Below are positions 43,293 to 56,290 of a DNA stretch of 64,000 bases, in pieces. This DNA comes from Liopterus haemorrhoidalis (lineage: Eukaryota > Arthropoda > Insecta > Coleoptera > Dytiscidae), in NCBI GenBank assembly GCA_963971575.1, contig OZ020611.1, positions 2,294,001 through 2,358,000 of the forward strand, written 5' to 3'. The translations under genes and the position numbers were made by a program. How positions within the stretch are numbered: position 1 is the stretch's first letter; every line of letters starts with the position of its first letter. Below the pieces are notes generated by a model, which worked only from the letters and a program-made list of their open reading frames with translations, was not told the DNA's origin and searched no databases.

Positions 43293-44109
43293 TATAGGGG
43301 AAAAATTTTAAGATCGTAGCGCCACGCGGATTTTTTTGAAACCATTCTAAATCAGATACCACTTGACATTTACTAGTAAATAATAGCGAAAAGTGTATCA
43401 AAAAACGACAAAAAATAAATAATTGTTTGGGATTTTCTGATTTTGTGAAGTGACATTACTTGTAAACATCTAAAATACTACATTTTGTGATCTGGTTTTA
43501 AGTTATGGCGGTTTTCCATTGTCGATTATTTTAACTATATTGGGGGAAATAATAATTCCCGTGTTGTTTACCAAGGGGTAGAAATCTACAATGCTAGGCA
43601 TATAATATTGTGTGGAGTCACTGAAAAAAACAGAGAGTTCATAAAGATTTATGCATTATGCCTACAAACTTGTGCATTACAAACCCACACACAATAACAG
43701 GAATTTTCAAGATATGCGATAATAAATACAAAATTGAAAATATTTTTTGTAGTCACTATCATTAAAATGTAATGAGCAAACTTTGATACAAGGGCTCACT
43801 TTTTTTCCAATTTTTAAATTGTTTATCTAAACATCGCGTCGATTCCTAACCTCTTGCTTTCCCAATTTTGTTTCGATCCATACGGTGCCTGATATTAGTG
43901 GAAACAAATGAAACGATATTTCCGGGTTTCTTCTTTTCAATGAATTGCACATAGGCACACAACAATATGTATTATACATTTTTCAATAATTATAATAAAA
44001 CTTTAAAAACAAACTTCATACAAAATACACAAAACGAAATGTTATATGATGTACACAAGTTCATGAAACGCTCACCAGATGGTAGGGTGCTTAGCTGCAA
44101 ATCCCTATA
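43293..44109 (-). mobile_element. non-autonomous THAP-carrying element, copy 3 (minus)
   Basis: 817 bp, bounded by TATAGGGG and CCCTATA. Very close to the copies at 11731 and 13484, in reverse orientation, with the THAP relic (about 43752-43978) and the same in-frame TAG. Confidence 0.82.
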
Positions 44110-44690
44110 TCATAATTTATATCATAGGTAGTGTTAGGACGTATTTAGGCTCTGAACGAAATTTAATATGTCTTCATAGACGTTCTTTTTAAGTATCAAA
44201 TTTGGCATCCTTAAATTCTTTATAATTAATTTTAAAAAAAATACATTCAATCGACAACGACATTGGTTAAATTAATAATACGAAATTAATTAACGTACTC
44301 TTTAAAAATTTATCTCTGCATAGGTTCAACCAATTAATAAAGCTTTCAAGACAGTTACTATTTTGGACAATAGGACTGGCGAGCGACTTTTTAATTTATT
44401 TTCTATATTCAACAGCTTTTAAGCACATTGGTATATTAAATTTTATAAATTTCGTTTTGATTTTGAGAAAAAATTTCGCACAAAAATAAATCATTTATGT
44501 AAAAAAATATATTTTTGTAGTAATTTTTTAGAATTTATTTTTATTTTGCGCAATTAAAATCTAATTTGTATTGAAATTTTCAAACGGGACTATAGTGAAT
44601 CCGGACTGATGGAAGCCGGACTATGCGAGGACTATTTCGAAACAGGTCAGTTAGATCTAGTTTTAGCTAGATCATTATTTCGTCGTTTAT
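44110..44690. other. noncoding AT-rich interval
   Basis: No exon. About 44590-44640 carries repeated GAATCCGGACT/AAGCCGGACTAT words, possibly a transposon end. Confidence 0.35.
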
Positions 44691-44695
44691 TTTGA

Positions 44696-45715
44696 GTCGT
44701 TTATTTTGATTTCGCCAAGGCTTTTGATAGAGTAGCGTTTCAAAGGTTATTCGCTAAACTGGAACACAATGGCATCCGCGGACAAATTCTGCAGTGGATC
44801 TCCGCATATCTCTCCAATAGAACCTTCAACGTGCGTATAAGGAAGGCTTGTTCAAGACACTACCCGATTACGAGCGGCGTACCTCAAGGCAGCGTAATAG
44901 GCCCTATCCTGTTTCTACTATTCGTCTCTGACTTGGTAGTCCATCTAATATCCCAGCACCAGATGTTTGCAGACGACTTAAAAATTTACAATAAGTCAGA
45001 AAACCAAGTCGATATACAAGCCGATATCAACAGGATTCAAGAATGGTGTAGCAGGTGGCTTCTACCATTAAACACGTCCAAATGCAATATTTTGCACCTG
45101 GGGTCTACCAACCCAAGGCACACATACTGCATCGCGGGACACGCAATCCAACATGTCGATCGTGTAGTAGATCTTGGACTTACTGTGACAACTACACTAG
45201 ACTGGTCACCGCACGTAGTCACGGTAGCAAGAAAAGCAAACAAAATCCTCTATCTGATTTTTAAATCCTTTCCTCACTTAACTTCTACCTTATTCCGCAC
45301 AATCTACCTATCGTATATCCGTCCCCTTCTTGAATTTGCATTTGTAGTTTGGTCGCCTTACTTACAAAAGGACATTCAACTTCTGGAGGGGGTTCAGAGA
45401 CGCGCCACCAGATTGCCAAGAGGTCTCCGCCGTATGCCGTATGAAGAGCGCTTAAGAATTCTCGACATTCAACCTCTGTCAGAGCTCCGAAAACGTAGAG
45501 ACTTAATCCAAATATATAGGATTGTAACGGGCAAGTTCTTTACCGATATGTCGTCACTTTTCCACCTTAATTCCGACCAGAGGCTACGTGGCCACCACCT
45601 GAAGTTGAAGCACGAAAAGTTTAAACGACAGCCAAGGCAGTTTTTCGTCACCAACCGTGTCTTCAACCTGTGGAATTCTCTCTCCCGGAAGAAGCTGTGT
45701 CTGCCCCTAGCATAA
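44696..45715 (+). CDS. CR1-like LINE reverse transcriptase, 5' truncated but open
   Basis: Continuous open frame to a TAA at 45713-45715 (about 339 codons), without an obvious native start. RT blocks: FDFAKAFDRV, TSGVPQGSVIGPILFLLF, QMFADDLKIY (FADD for YADD), WLLPLNTSKC, and the C-terminal thumb/knuckle part WSPYLQKDIQLLEGVQRRAT. The style is CR1/L2-like. The endonuclease and first RT blocks are missing, so this is a 5'-truncated insertion. Followed by about 200 bp of 3' UTR and a (TAA)n tail ending near 45950. Confidence 0.88.
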   Translation, partial: VVYFDFAKAFDRVAFQRLFAKLEHNGIRGQILQWISAYLSNRTFNVRIRKACSRHYPITSGVPQGSVIGPILFLLFVSDLVVHLISQHQMFADDLKIYNKSENQVDIQADINRIQEWCSRWLLPLNTSKCNILHLGSTNPRHTYCIAGHAIQHVDRVVDLGLTVTTTLDWSPHVVTVARKANKILYLIFKSFPHLTSTLFRTIYLSYIRPLLEFAFVVWSPYLQKDIQLLEGVQRRATRLPRGLRRMPYEERLRILDIQPLSELRKRRDLIQIYRIVTGKFFTDMSSLFHLNSDQRLRGHHLKLKHEKFKRQPRQFFVTNRVFNLWNSLSRKKLCLPLA

Positions 45716-45955
45716 ACACCTTTAAAGCCAGAATAAGTCATTTATTTCCCCGAGCAATGTAATTTTAGTTCTATATTTAATTTAATTGTAAAATCTTCAT
45801 TTCTTAATTTAAGTAATTATGTAATTATTTGTTTATATTAGTATATCATGTAACTAGTTTGTAAGTACAAAATGTATGGTTCAATTGAGCATAACAAGCC
45901 CTGGGCTTCTGCTCTGATTGTAATAATAATAATAATTATTATTATTTATGTCTGC
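45716..45955 (+). repeat. LINE 3' UTR and (TAA)n/(ATT)n tail
   Basis: Follows the stop of the CR1-like ORF and ends in TAATAATAATAATAATTATT. It marks the 3' end of that element. Confidence 0.7.
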
Positions 45956-46320
45956 AGACTGTACAACACTTCCTCACTATACCATTTAAAGGCAAAGCTA
46001 TTACGAGTCTAATAACAAATCTAACATGATTCTACCTTTATATTATTTATTAAATATTTGCAGCTGCAATATCAAGATGTTGGAACACTAATTTATATTA
46101 GTGTGAGGAATGTTTAATGCAGTCTTCTTCAATTGCCGACAGCTTTATTGCTGCCTGTCAAATGTGTTGCACTTGCACCAGGATTTATTTACATCAACAT
46201 CCTTATTTATTATTATGAATAATTGAATTGCAACATTACTGGACACTTTGATACTACGTAAACAATTTTTCTACAACTGAAGCTAGAAGGCACATTTAGA
46301 TCTGAACTGTCTTAAGACAT
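45956..46320. other. noncoding interval
   Basis: Nothing recognised. Confidence 0.35.
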
Positions 46321-46325
46321 TTTGT

Positions 46326-46816
<491 letters not shown>

Positions 46817-46935
46817 TCGCCAGGGTTTGGGATGCAGTCGTGTGTATTTAGCTCCACTAGTCTCTAGTATGACGCGGCTCAAAAGGTTGCTGAAGTTTGA
46901 GATTAGTGGACGCTTGTCAAGACCTGACAAACCCC

Positions 46936-46936
<1 letters not shown>
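46817..46936 (-). repeat. RTE-like LINE 3' terminal segment
   Basis: On the minus strand it begins GGGGTTTGTCAGGTCTTGAC, includes GACTAGTGGAGCTAAATAC and ends in the shared (ATT)n array. This resembles the 3' end of an insect RTE-type LINE. Confidence 0.5.
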
Positions 46937-46974
<38 letters not shown>

Positions 46975-48573
46975 TTTATTGACTAAATACTATTATATGG
47001 TAACGTTACTAGTCAGTCATTTACATAAAAATATAAGTTATTTAAAACTAAAGTTCTCGAACTCATCAAAGCTATACATGGGGTTTACAGTAAGAATAGC
47101 TTTGATTTTTTCGTGGAAATTTTTGGGTGGTAATTCTCTAATTTCCACAGGTATAAGGTTAAAAAAATTATTTGAACAATAATTGATGGAGTTCCTCAAT
47201 TTGTTAAGGCGTAAGAAGTTACCACGAATATTGTTTTTTAACCGAGTATTATGGTAGTAGGTTTTACTGCAAGTTGGGAAATTTTTTAGATTTTGGTGAA
47301 TATGGAGTACGCAGTAAAAGTTGAAAAGGGAAGGTAGGGACATTATATTGAGTTTTACAAAAAGATCACGACAGCGGGCTTGAAAAGTAGCAGAAGCAAT
47401 AATTCTTACAACCTTACGCTGTAGGGCAAAAATTCTTTTGGCAGCTGGTGAATGTCCCCAGATTAATAAACCATAGCTTAACTGGGAGTGGAAAAGGGAA
47501 AAGTAAGCTTTTAGAACCACATCTATACTCACCTCTAGTTTTAGATTTCTAATTAGATATATGGTAGACCTTAGTTTACGGCTCAGAAACTGTATGTTGG
47601 TCCCATCTTAGATGGGGATCTACATGTATACCAAGGAAACTTACATACGGAGGATTGCCATGTGTCCTTGTGGTTATGAGTAAGTTTTGGGACTTGGTAG
47701 TGTTCAAGGATAGTTTATTGCTGGTGAACCAGGAATTAGCTTTGTCAAGTAGTGAGAGATTTTCAGATTGAAGTATGTTCAAATTAGAGTTTGTAGTTAA
47801 TATGGTTGTATCATCCGCATAAAGTATTGATTTAGAATCCATGAAGGAGGAGAAGTCATTAATATATATTAAAAATAGTAATGGGCCAAGTACAGAGCCT
47901 TGGGGAACGCCGAGAAGAAGAGGAAGGGATTTAGATTTGTTACTGCCAATTTGGGTAAACTGCTGTCGATTTGATAAAAAGGATGTAAGCAAGGCACAGC
48001 TATTGACATCAAAACCATAAAAGGGAAGTTTGTCTAGTAGAATGTTGTGAGAAATAGAATCAAAGGCTTTGCTTAGGTCAAGAAAAGTACTGAGACAATA
48101 TTCGCCCGATTCGAGTGCGTCAGATGTACAGTTAATGAATTCTAAAATTGCATGGGTTGTGCTTAGGTTGCTTCTGAAACCATATTGACTATTGGAAAAT
48201 AAATTATGATTCGTGAAGTGTTGAGTTATTTATTTATAGAGATTTTTTAAAAATTTTTGGAAAAGATAGGAAGTATAGATATGGGTCTGTAGTTGATGAG
48301 GTTGTCAGTGTCACCTTTCTTACAAATAGGCAGGACTTTTGCCAATTTTAGTGTGTCGGGAAAGCAACTATGTTTGATACAGGTGTTAAATACCTTTGTT
48401 AGAACAGGAATTAGGGGATCTTTGACTACTTTTATAATTTTTACCGAGAGCTCATAAGCATCACGGGTATCGCTATTTTTTAAAGACGTGATAATATCTC
48501 GAAGTGAAATTAGCTTTGTAACTCCCACTATCCTGCAAAATTCTGAAATGTGTGAGAATTCAAGACGCAGCAA
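46937..48573 (-). pseudogene. jockey/CR1-like LINE, 5' truncated
   Basis: Minus-strand frames in order: LAKVLPICKKGDTDNLINYR, then FLDLSKAFDSISHN, GVPQGSVLGPLLFLIYINDF, SILYADDTTIL, FLGIHVDPHLRWDQH, then LLIWGHSPAAKRIFALQRK and a long C-terminal part ending at 47038. The 3' UTR ends TAGTCAATAAATA plus ATT repeats (46937-46977). Frameshifts near 48240 and 47575. Same family as the LINE split by the LTR element. The left-hand neighbour at 48530-48590 is a DINE-1-like 3' end. Confidence 0.88.
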
Positions 48574-48599
48574 TTTTTAAATTATTAAAAAGAGTATTT

Positions 48600-48950
48600 T
48601 GATAAATTGAATGACAAAAATATGATTTATAAATATTTAAAATATACATGTTATACTATTAATAATAAATATGAAACATATGTAAAACATGTCACCTTGC
48701 TTTTGGTATCATCTTCACTTTTCAATTTAACCTACATTTTGACATTTACTTAAAGATTCAGTTAATTTTGACAAAATTTCGAACAGGATTTCTTGCATAC
48801 TTATGCAGGTTTGACTTGGTTTACTCCGCAGTTACGTTCTTGAGAGATCCGACATAAAATGAAGCAAAAATATAATGGACACATATGTAAAGAAATAAAA
48901 TTCAAATAAAAGTTAATTTTGAAATACACGTTAAATTATAGGTCTCGTTT
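48600..48950. other. noncoding AT-rich interval
   Basis: Nothing recognised. Confidence 0.35.
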
Positions 48951-48952
48951 TT

Positions 48953-50005
48953 AGGGTTTTGTAGGTATGACCAAAAAACCCTTATACCGTCATTTTGTCG
49001 TCTGTCTGTCTGTCTGTCTGTCTGTTCGGTAAAAATTGTAGCCAAACGGCAAAACCTAGAGAGTTGAAATTTGGCATGCTTATACAACTCTTTGACCCGC
49101 ACATAGGAAAAATACTAAAACATCTAAAAAACATATCCCCCTAAAAATATAAACAAATATGTGCTCATCGAAAAAAAAAAAATATATATATTTTTTTATA
49201 ATTCTGAGTAGGGTATCAAATGAAAGCCCTTGGTACGTGGATTAACGATCAAATTTTTATTTTTGCAAAATAAATTATTTTGAAGCGATTTTTGCCAAAA
49301 TTGTGAAAAAAATGTGTCCCACACCCTGTAGACCAGATGGTTTAAACTAAAAATCTGAAAAAATTCTAAGTAATGTACATTGGTTTGAACCGGAATAGTA
49401 CAACAGGAATTTTTGATCAGATTATGTTTTTTATGATTTTTGGCTAATAATGTACGCAAGTTATAGCTTTGAAACACGGTACACTGGAACGTGTATGCTG
49501 GTGTAGTGGTTTTTGGCGCTGGTTTTTCACCCAAGTAACTCGATCCGAAAGGGATCGAACCCTGCGAGAAGAGACAATATTATTTTGTATGTTTTTTTTT
49601 GTTTAATTTTTATATTGTTTAAATTATTTTTTCAAAATTCTAGTTATATTTTGGCAAATGTTGCATTTAATTTTTAAAAGCGTAAATTTAATAACCAGTG
49701 GAAATTGTTTAAATTATAATTTAATTCTGTTTCAATGTACACGAAATCAGAGGGGCGGAACTTATAACAACCAATGGAAGCCATAGGCGCAATTTTTAAA
49801 ATTCTTAATGAACCTTGCTATATAAAAAAAATACTGCACATATTTAGAAACCTAAATAATGGTATTAGGCGTTCGAATTAAAATTAACAAAAAAAATATT
49901 TTAATATAAAATTTGTTTTCGCATTCAAAATAATCATCATTCACTTACTAAATACCTTCAAAACCCTGAAATGTGTGAAAATTCACACTTCACATCAATT
50001 TTTTG
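48953..50005 (+). mobile_element. DINE-1/Helentron-like element, copy E
   Basis: Same plan as copy D with a shorter (GTCT)n tract (49000-49026). Its tRNA-like segment differs from the other copies: box A TGGTGTAGTGG at 49499-49509 and a box B-like GGGATCGAACCC at 49551-49562. Ends with the GTGTGAAAATTCACAC hairpin. Confidence 0.82.
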
Positions 50006-51190
50006 TGTGATACTCACAACACTCACTACACGTATACCGGGTGAATTATTTAAGGAGCAACATACATGTTTCACATATAATGTTAATGTAGTGAGTTATT
50101 TCATTTGCAACATAGCAAATTATGAAAACAAGCTCATATCCATGGCAACAGATATGCAATGGTGATTAGATATAATAGTTATTTGACATGATAAAGTTCC
50201 TAGACGGCTAAAAAATAGGAAATTAGAAACAATAAATGAATTTTTATTAGTTTGTTTATATTTACATACAAACAAAAATAATAGTGTCCTTAGAAGTCCA
50301 AAAAATACTTAAAAAAATAATATTTTGTCTTTTCTATGGATACGATAAGCATTTGTTTTATTGCTATGTTACTTTTGAAATAACTCACTTCATTAACATT
50401 ATATGTGAAACATGTATGTTGCTCCTTAAATAATTCACCCGGTATGTAACGTGCGAAATTATCGTGAGGCATCCTTTGGCATATCGCAGGCTGCAATACA
50501 TTCGATTTTGCATGAACATTTAGCTGTGAAAAAGATCTGTTCCCGATGGATTCCGCATAATTTGACCGAAGCTCAAAAAAGGCTAGTGTTGATTACAGGT
50601 GACGAAACTTGGATTTATTCATATGAACCGGAAACTAAGCAACAATCCACTGTTTGGGTCTTCCAAGATGAACCGAAACCCACAAAACTTGTTCGTTAAC
50701 GAAACACTTCCAAAAAAATGTTCGCTTGTTTCTTCGGTTGTACTGGACATGTCGCAACCATTCCTTTAGAGGATCGGAGAACAGTTAATGCTGGATGGTA
50801 TACAACAATTTGTTTGCCAGAAATCATCGACAAAATCAGGAAAAATAACCAAAAACGTCGCAGCATTCTTCATGATGACAATGCAAACTCCCACACAGCA
50901 CGTCAAACAATTATTTGAAGGAGAAAATCATCGAATTAATGTCTCATTGCCCGTATTCACTTGATTTATCCCCCAACGACTTTTTTTTGTTCCCCAATGT
51001 CAAACAAAAAATGCGTAGACACCGATTTTCATCACCTTAAGCTGTTGAAGCCTTCGAAAACCATGTTTTTGGATACCAGAGTGGAAAAAATGTTTCAAGA
51101 AATTATTTTGAACGCATGCAAATGTATATAAATCTTAAAGGCGAATATTTTGAAAAGCAATAAAACAGTTTGTTCAAAAAAAAAAAAAAA
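50006..51190 (+). pseudogene. mariner transposase, N-terminally truncated, with a MITE inserted
   Basis: After the inserted MITE the frame reads FGISQAAIHSILHEHLAVKK (helix-turn-helix end), then TEAQKR, LVLITGDETWIYSYEPETK (first Asp), after a stop FACFFGCTGH, ILHDDNANSHTARQ (second Asp), then broken frames with a PNDFFLF-like block (third Asp region, DD34D type) and FENHVFGYQSGKN. Ends near AAGCAATAAAACAG. At least three breaks; the N-terminus is cut off at the DINE-1-like copy. Confidence 0.88.
50037..50442. mobile_element. MITE with long inverted ends, TA target
   Basis: 406 bp. CCGGGTGAATTATTTAAGG with a further about 65 bp at the left is repeated, reversed, at the right end. TA flanks on both sides. 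It lies inside the mariner relic. A Tc1/mariner-type MITE by its target. Confidence 0.85.
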
Positions 51191-51757
51191 TCTTAGTTTT
51201 TGTAAAAACTTCAAGGTAGCCCTCATACCACCATTCGATTATTTCAGTTCAACTTTGGTCATAATATTTTTTCCCAATTTGCTCACATCGAATTTTAAGC
51301 CGTATTCAGACCTCTTTAAATAAACAAGTTATAGACTGTTCGTTGTTACGCTCTGACTTATGTTTTAATGCATTCTTTTAAGAGGCGAATGTAGCCACCT
51401 CCAAAGTCCATCGTTGCACGCGGGGTGCGGTGGCGAGAAGTCTTATTACGTCATTGGGGGAGTGACCAAAGTCGAAGTAGCTTATAGGGAGAGGGAAAAG
51501 TGCTAATATTTATAAATCAACCTGTATTTTTGGGAATCATAAAATATAGACTAAATATATTCGAATCAATTTGATTTTTTTTTTTTTAATTTAAAGATAT
51601 AAAAGAAAATATCAAAATTTTAATAAGTAAATAAGTAAATAAATTTTAATAAAAAATAAAGTAAATAAATTAAATATTTTAATAAGTATAAATTTGTATT
51701 TTGATTTATTTTTAATTTTCAATTTTACAGCGCTATACTTTTTTCAATTTCACATAA
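51191..51757. other. noncoding interval
   Basis: Nothing recognised. About 51395-51480 is GC-richer than its neighbours. Confidence 0.35.
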
Positions 51758-51905
51758 CTGTTACTCAATCCTGAGTAATCGTAATCTAATGTAATCGACT
51801 TTAACCATTTGGTTAAACTCGATTACAGTATAACAATCCCATACGTTACCATAGCAACCATGTTCTGACCATTTGGTTATAGTTAACTAAGCTTTCACAA
51901 GCCGG
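51758..51905. repeat. diverged MITE related to 1245-1379
   Basis: Shares GGTTAAACTCGATTAC-type, AACCATTTGGTT and, reversed, GGCCGGCTTGTGAAAGCTTA words with the MITE at 1245. The left end is unclear. Confidence 0.45.
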
Positions 51906-53567
51906 CCATAATTATTTAAACAGGTAAATTTGACGTCACAAACTGTTTTATTCCAAAGATCTTCAGTTACCCATTTCAACCGAATTCAAAAATATGTGTA
52001 GGAAATGAAGGCGGAGCTTAAGACTCCCTCTACTATGATTAGATTAGTTTAAAACCACGCTACCAGATGGATACATCTCTCGATGCTTGTAAATGCCATA
52101 TTTCATATAAATAGTGTGTCGGTGTGGGCCAAAGAATTGGTGCTAAATATTAATTAATTTTCATAAATAAGGGCTCATTTTAAAGATAAAAGTACAATCT
52201 ATAGGATTCTAGCTGTGGAATTTGCAATTGTTATTGATTTACGGAGTAACAGTGATGTGAAGTTAGACAAAGTTTAGGACATTGTAAAACTGAAAATTAA
52301 AAATAAAACCAAATTTTAACTCTTAAATCCAACGGAGCCAATCTTTATCTTCAAATTTAAAAAAAATCAAATTGATCCGACAACATTTGGTTCAAATTCT
52401 TTGGCCCTTCCAAATGCACGTTTCCGTTGCGCGTAACTCAGGTACATTACGCTCTTAACCATGTACCGTTCACATCTGTTATAAATTAGTACGTTACGAA
52501 TAGCCCTCCATCTGTGAATTTTGAAACCAACTATTTAGCTTCGTAAAATATTTTATATATATTATCGTTCTTATAATTCTGTTGTCTTAGATTTGAACTA
52601 CCTAATTACCTAAATTGATCATATTTACTGTCAGTCTTGGTAATTTTGAACAAGATTTGTTAATGATGACATTATGTTGGGTTATGTAAAGGCATACGAT
52701 AACTACGGTGTCACTGATAGAATGCGATAGCCAATGTGTTTATATGCCTGTCTCATCAAAACATCTCAATAACTACAAAGTTTAGAAAATTATGCACAAT
52801 CCACAACAAACAGCGTATTAAATTTGGAGGTCTGAACGGTTTCTCGTCTTATTATATGACAAACTTACTGGTGACAGTGAACAGTCCATAAGCTACAGTG
52901 CATAAGCTACTGATTTAAAAGCTCTGAATGCGGCTTCAGAGAAAAATCGTCTTCCGTCTATCTTGATAGACCCCGTATATTAACAGTATCTGGATTACAA
53001 AATCTTCCAAACTGGCAATTTAGTAGATTAAATATATTCCTTTTTGATTTTAAAGATGCGCATAACATTATAATAAGAATTAAATAAGAAGTATTTGAAG
53101 CCAAGATTTAGTGTGATTCTATTTCGAAAGCGCATTGGTTGTGCTCCACGCACTTTTCATCTTATTTATAGATTCTTTTTTGTTGCTATGCGGTGATTTT
53201 CAAATTTCGTGGGCATCTCTAAAACAGATTTCAAGGAAACACAAACTTAACATACTTTCAGAATAACTAAAGAAACAAATACGGACATAAAATGCCGATA
53301 ATAAGATCGTACTTGTTACTTTGCACAGTCAATTTATTTTTCCAACAGGGTTCATTTTCATTTGTCCACTATTACTATCTCTAGAACTATATGACCTGAT
53401 GATTAAATTAGATAACAATTATCATTTCAAGAGAGACTATCCTGAGGGAAGCAATTTTTAGGCCGACCAGTGGTTATTTTGAGAACCAGTAATGATTTAT
53501 TGTTTCGAAATGGTTTTCACAAAATAATATTCTTTTTTCTGGATAATTGTGTGATGTCACCGCTTCT
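51906..53567. other. noncoding interval, no recognised content
   Basis: No exon, domain or repeat boundary that I can support in this 1.6-kb stretch. Confidence 0.4.
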
Positions 53568-53880
53568 TTGATAGCCACATTATTGTCATTTTCGAGTGAG
53601 ACTGGCTACTACAAATTCAATACTTTTTTCCTAATTTAATTTTTGTCAGTAAAATTATTTCAATCATTTCTCCGGCTACTCAAGTGCAGCCCGTAGGTTC
53701 CTCGTTTGTTTAGGGACTCAAGAGGAGAGGTTGGTGGTGGTTTATTCCTCCTTAATCACATTGTAGGCCTCGCCGTTTCAACCTATATGCTCCGAGGGCG
53801 AACCAGTTCCAACTTGTGTAAGTCTTCGAGAGCAACCCCTCGAAGTGAGGTACGTCTCTACCTACCTGTCTTCCTTTTTA
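53568..53880 (+). repeat. direct repeat, left copy
   Basis: About 310 bp nearly identical to 54957-55265 (for example GGCTACTCAAGTGCAGCCC, CCTCGCCGTTTCAACC, GAGAGCAACCCCTCGAAGTG). The two copies flank a DINE-1-like element. Confidence 0.9.
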
Positions 53881-53926
53881 CGATTTTGTAGGTATGACCA
53901 AAAAAACCTTATACCGTCATTTTGTC

Positions 53927-53964
<38 letters not shown>

Positions 53965-54952
53965 TCGGTAAAAATTGTAGCCAAACGGCTAAACCTACAG
54001 AAAATTGGCATGCTTGTACAACTTTTTGACCCGCACATAGGAAAAATACTAAAACATATAAAAAACATATCCCCCAAAAAATATAAACAAATATGTGCTC
54101 ATCGAAAAAAAAAAATATTTTTTTAAAATTCTGAGTAGGGTATCAAATGAAAGCCCTTAGTACGTGGATTAACGATCAAAATTTAATTTTTGCAAAATAA
54201 ATTATTTTGAGGCGATTTTTGCCAAAATTGTGCAAAAAAATTTTTGTCCCACACCCTGCAGCCCAGATGGTTTAAACTAAAAATGAGAAAAAATTCTAAG
54301 TAATGTATATTGGTGTGAACCGGAATAGTATAACAGGAATTTTTGATCAGATTATGTTTTCGGAAAATAATGCATTTTTTGTGTTTTTAACTAAAATATG
54401 TTAAATATTTAATTCGCTATGTAACCAATTTAATACGTCAGCGCTCATAGCGATGTGCGTTTAGTCATTGGTTTTCTAATTTGCTAAACAGTTAACTTGC
54501 AAACTAGAGTTCGAATCCTGTCAATTTTAATTTTTTTGTTTTTTTTTTGCAAATTTCTTTTGTTTAAATTATTTTGTTAAAATTCTAGTTATATTTTGGT
54601 AAATGTTGCATTTAATTTTTAAAATCGTAAATTTAATAACCAGTGGGAAGTTTTGAAATTATAATTTAATGCTATGTTTGATGTATACGAAATCAGAGGG
54701 CGGGGCTAATGATTTAAGCAACCAATAGAAGCCATAGGCGCAATTTCCAAAATCTTAATGAACCTTGCTATGTAAAAAAAATACTGCACATATTTAGAAA
54801 CTTAAATAATGGTATTAGGCATTCGAATTAAAATTCATAAAAAAATATTTTGACATAAAATTTGTTTTGGCATCCCAAATAATCATCATTCAGTTATTAA
54901 ATACCTGCAAAACCCTGAAATGTGTGAAAATTCACACTTCACATCAATTTTT
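53880..54952 (+). mobile_element. DINE-1/Helentron-like element, copy F
   Basis: Full plan with (GTCT)n at 53927-53962. The tRNA-like segment is almost the same as that of copy D (box B AGTTCGAATCC near 54507-54517). Ends with the hairpin GTGTGAAAATTCACAC. It lies between two direct repeats of host or LINE sequence. Confidence 0.82.
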
Positions 54953-54956
54953 TTGT

Positions 54957-55404
54957 TGCTATATTATTGTCATTTTCGAGTGAGACTGGCTACTACAAAT
55001 TCAATACTTTTTTCCTAATTTAATTTTTGTCAGTAAAATTATTTCAATCATTTCTCCGGCTACTCAAGTGCAGCCCTTAGGTTCCTTGTTTGTTTAGGGA
55101 TTCAAGAGGAGAGGTTGGTGGTCGTTTATTCCTCCTTAATCACACTGTGGGCCTCGCCGTTTCAACCTATATGTTCTGAGGGCGAACCAGTTCCAACTTG
55201 TGTAAGTTTTCGAGAGCAACCCCTCGAAGTGAAGTACGTCTCTACCTACCTGTCTTCCTTTTTTGTGTTCGCGATCTGCACTGGAGTAACTCGCCTGTTT
55301 TTAGCCAGCTCTCTCATCAGTCTGAGGTCGTTCGGTGCGTCTACAGGCACCTTACGCCCCCTGTACATTTATTTTATTCCCGTCACGTGCGGTGGGTCAC
55401 ACGA
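54957..55404 (+). repeat. direct repeat, right copy, with unique continuation
   Basis: Repeats 53568-53880 and then continues to 55404 into a GC-richer stretch ending at an AAT tract. The continuation is missing in the left copy because the DINE-1-like element starts there. The repeat may itself belong to a LINE. Confidence 0.75.
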
Positions 55405-56290
55405 ATAATAATAATAATAATAATATTTATTGTTCAGTCGATCTTACAGCTGTAGACATAGATCAAGTCAATACAATACAATACAGTCAGTGCAATATTT
55501 AAATTAGATGTATAAAAACATGCATAAGAACTTATAAAATAAAATGAAGAATACATTTTTCTTATATTTTAAGGGTTTTTAATGATGCAGATAGTAGTTG
55601 GGGAACATTCAGTGTTAATTAAGGTATTCGCTAATCTCATAGTAGCATTTTTCCTTTAAAAATTGTTTTAGTGTAGTTTTAAAATTGATGAGAGTTGATA
55701 TTTTTTTGATGGTTTCAGGGAGCTTATTAAATAGTTTTATGGCCATATAGTCCGGACTCTTCTCGTACAGACTTAATCTGTGACGAGGAACAGTCAATAA
55801 TGTGTGGCCATGACTCGTTTTATATCCGTTATTGTGCCCTAATAGATTAAAGTGGCTTTTGTTTTTAAAAGCATATAATAACGTTTCATATATATGGTAG
55901 TGGGAGTATTTCTAAGTCTTTAAATATGGGTTTACAAGAAGTTCTTTGTGGTTTACCCTTTAAAATGCGAACTGCGAACTTTTGCAACTTGAATATACGT
56001 GTAGCGTCCGAGGAGATGCCCCAACAAATGATGCCGTACGAGAGAATCGAATGTATATTTGAAAAATAATATATTTTACCGGTGTTTCCGCTTGTAATGT
56101 TTACTAGTTTTCTAAGACAGAAACATGCTTTTGAAATTTTTGTGCTTATCATATCTATGTGATAATTCCATTTTAATTTGTTGTCAATGATAATACCTAA
56201 GAACTTTGTGTGATTGACATTTTCAAGCTGTGGGACAATGCTGTTCGATATGTTAGTTGTTTCTACTTCATCAGTATTAAGTGTCATTAT
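55405..56290 (-). pseudogene. LINE C-terminal reverse transcriptase fragment
   Basis: Minus strand: VNHTKFLGIIIDNKLKWNYH, then YGIICWGISSDATRIFKLQK and RILKGKPQRTSCKPIF, a break, and YMAIKLFNKLPETIKK near the end. The 3' end is marked by (AAT)n at 55406-55424. Jockey/CR1-like, a family different from the copy at 46937. Confidence 0.82.
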
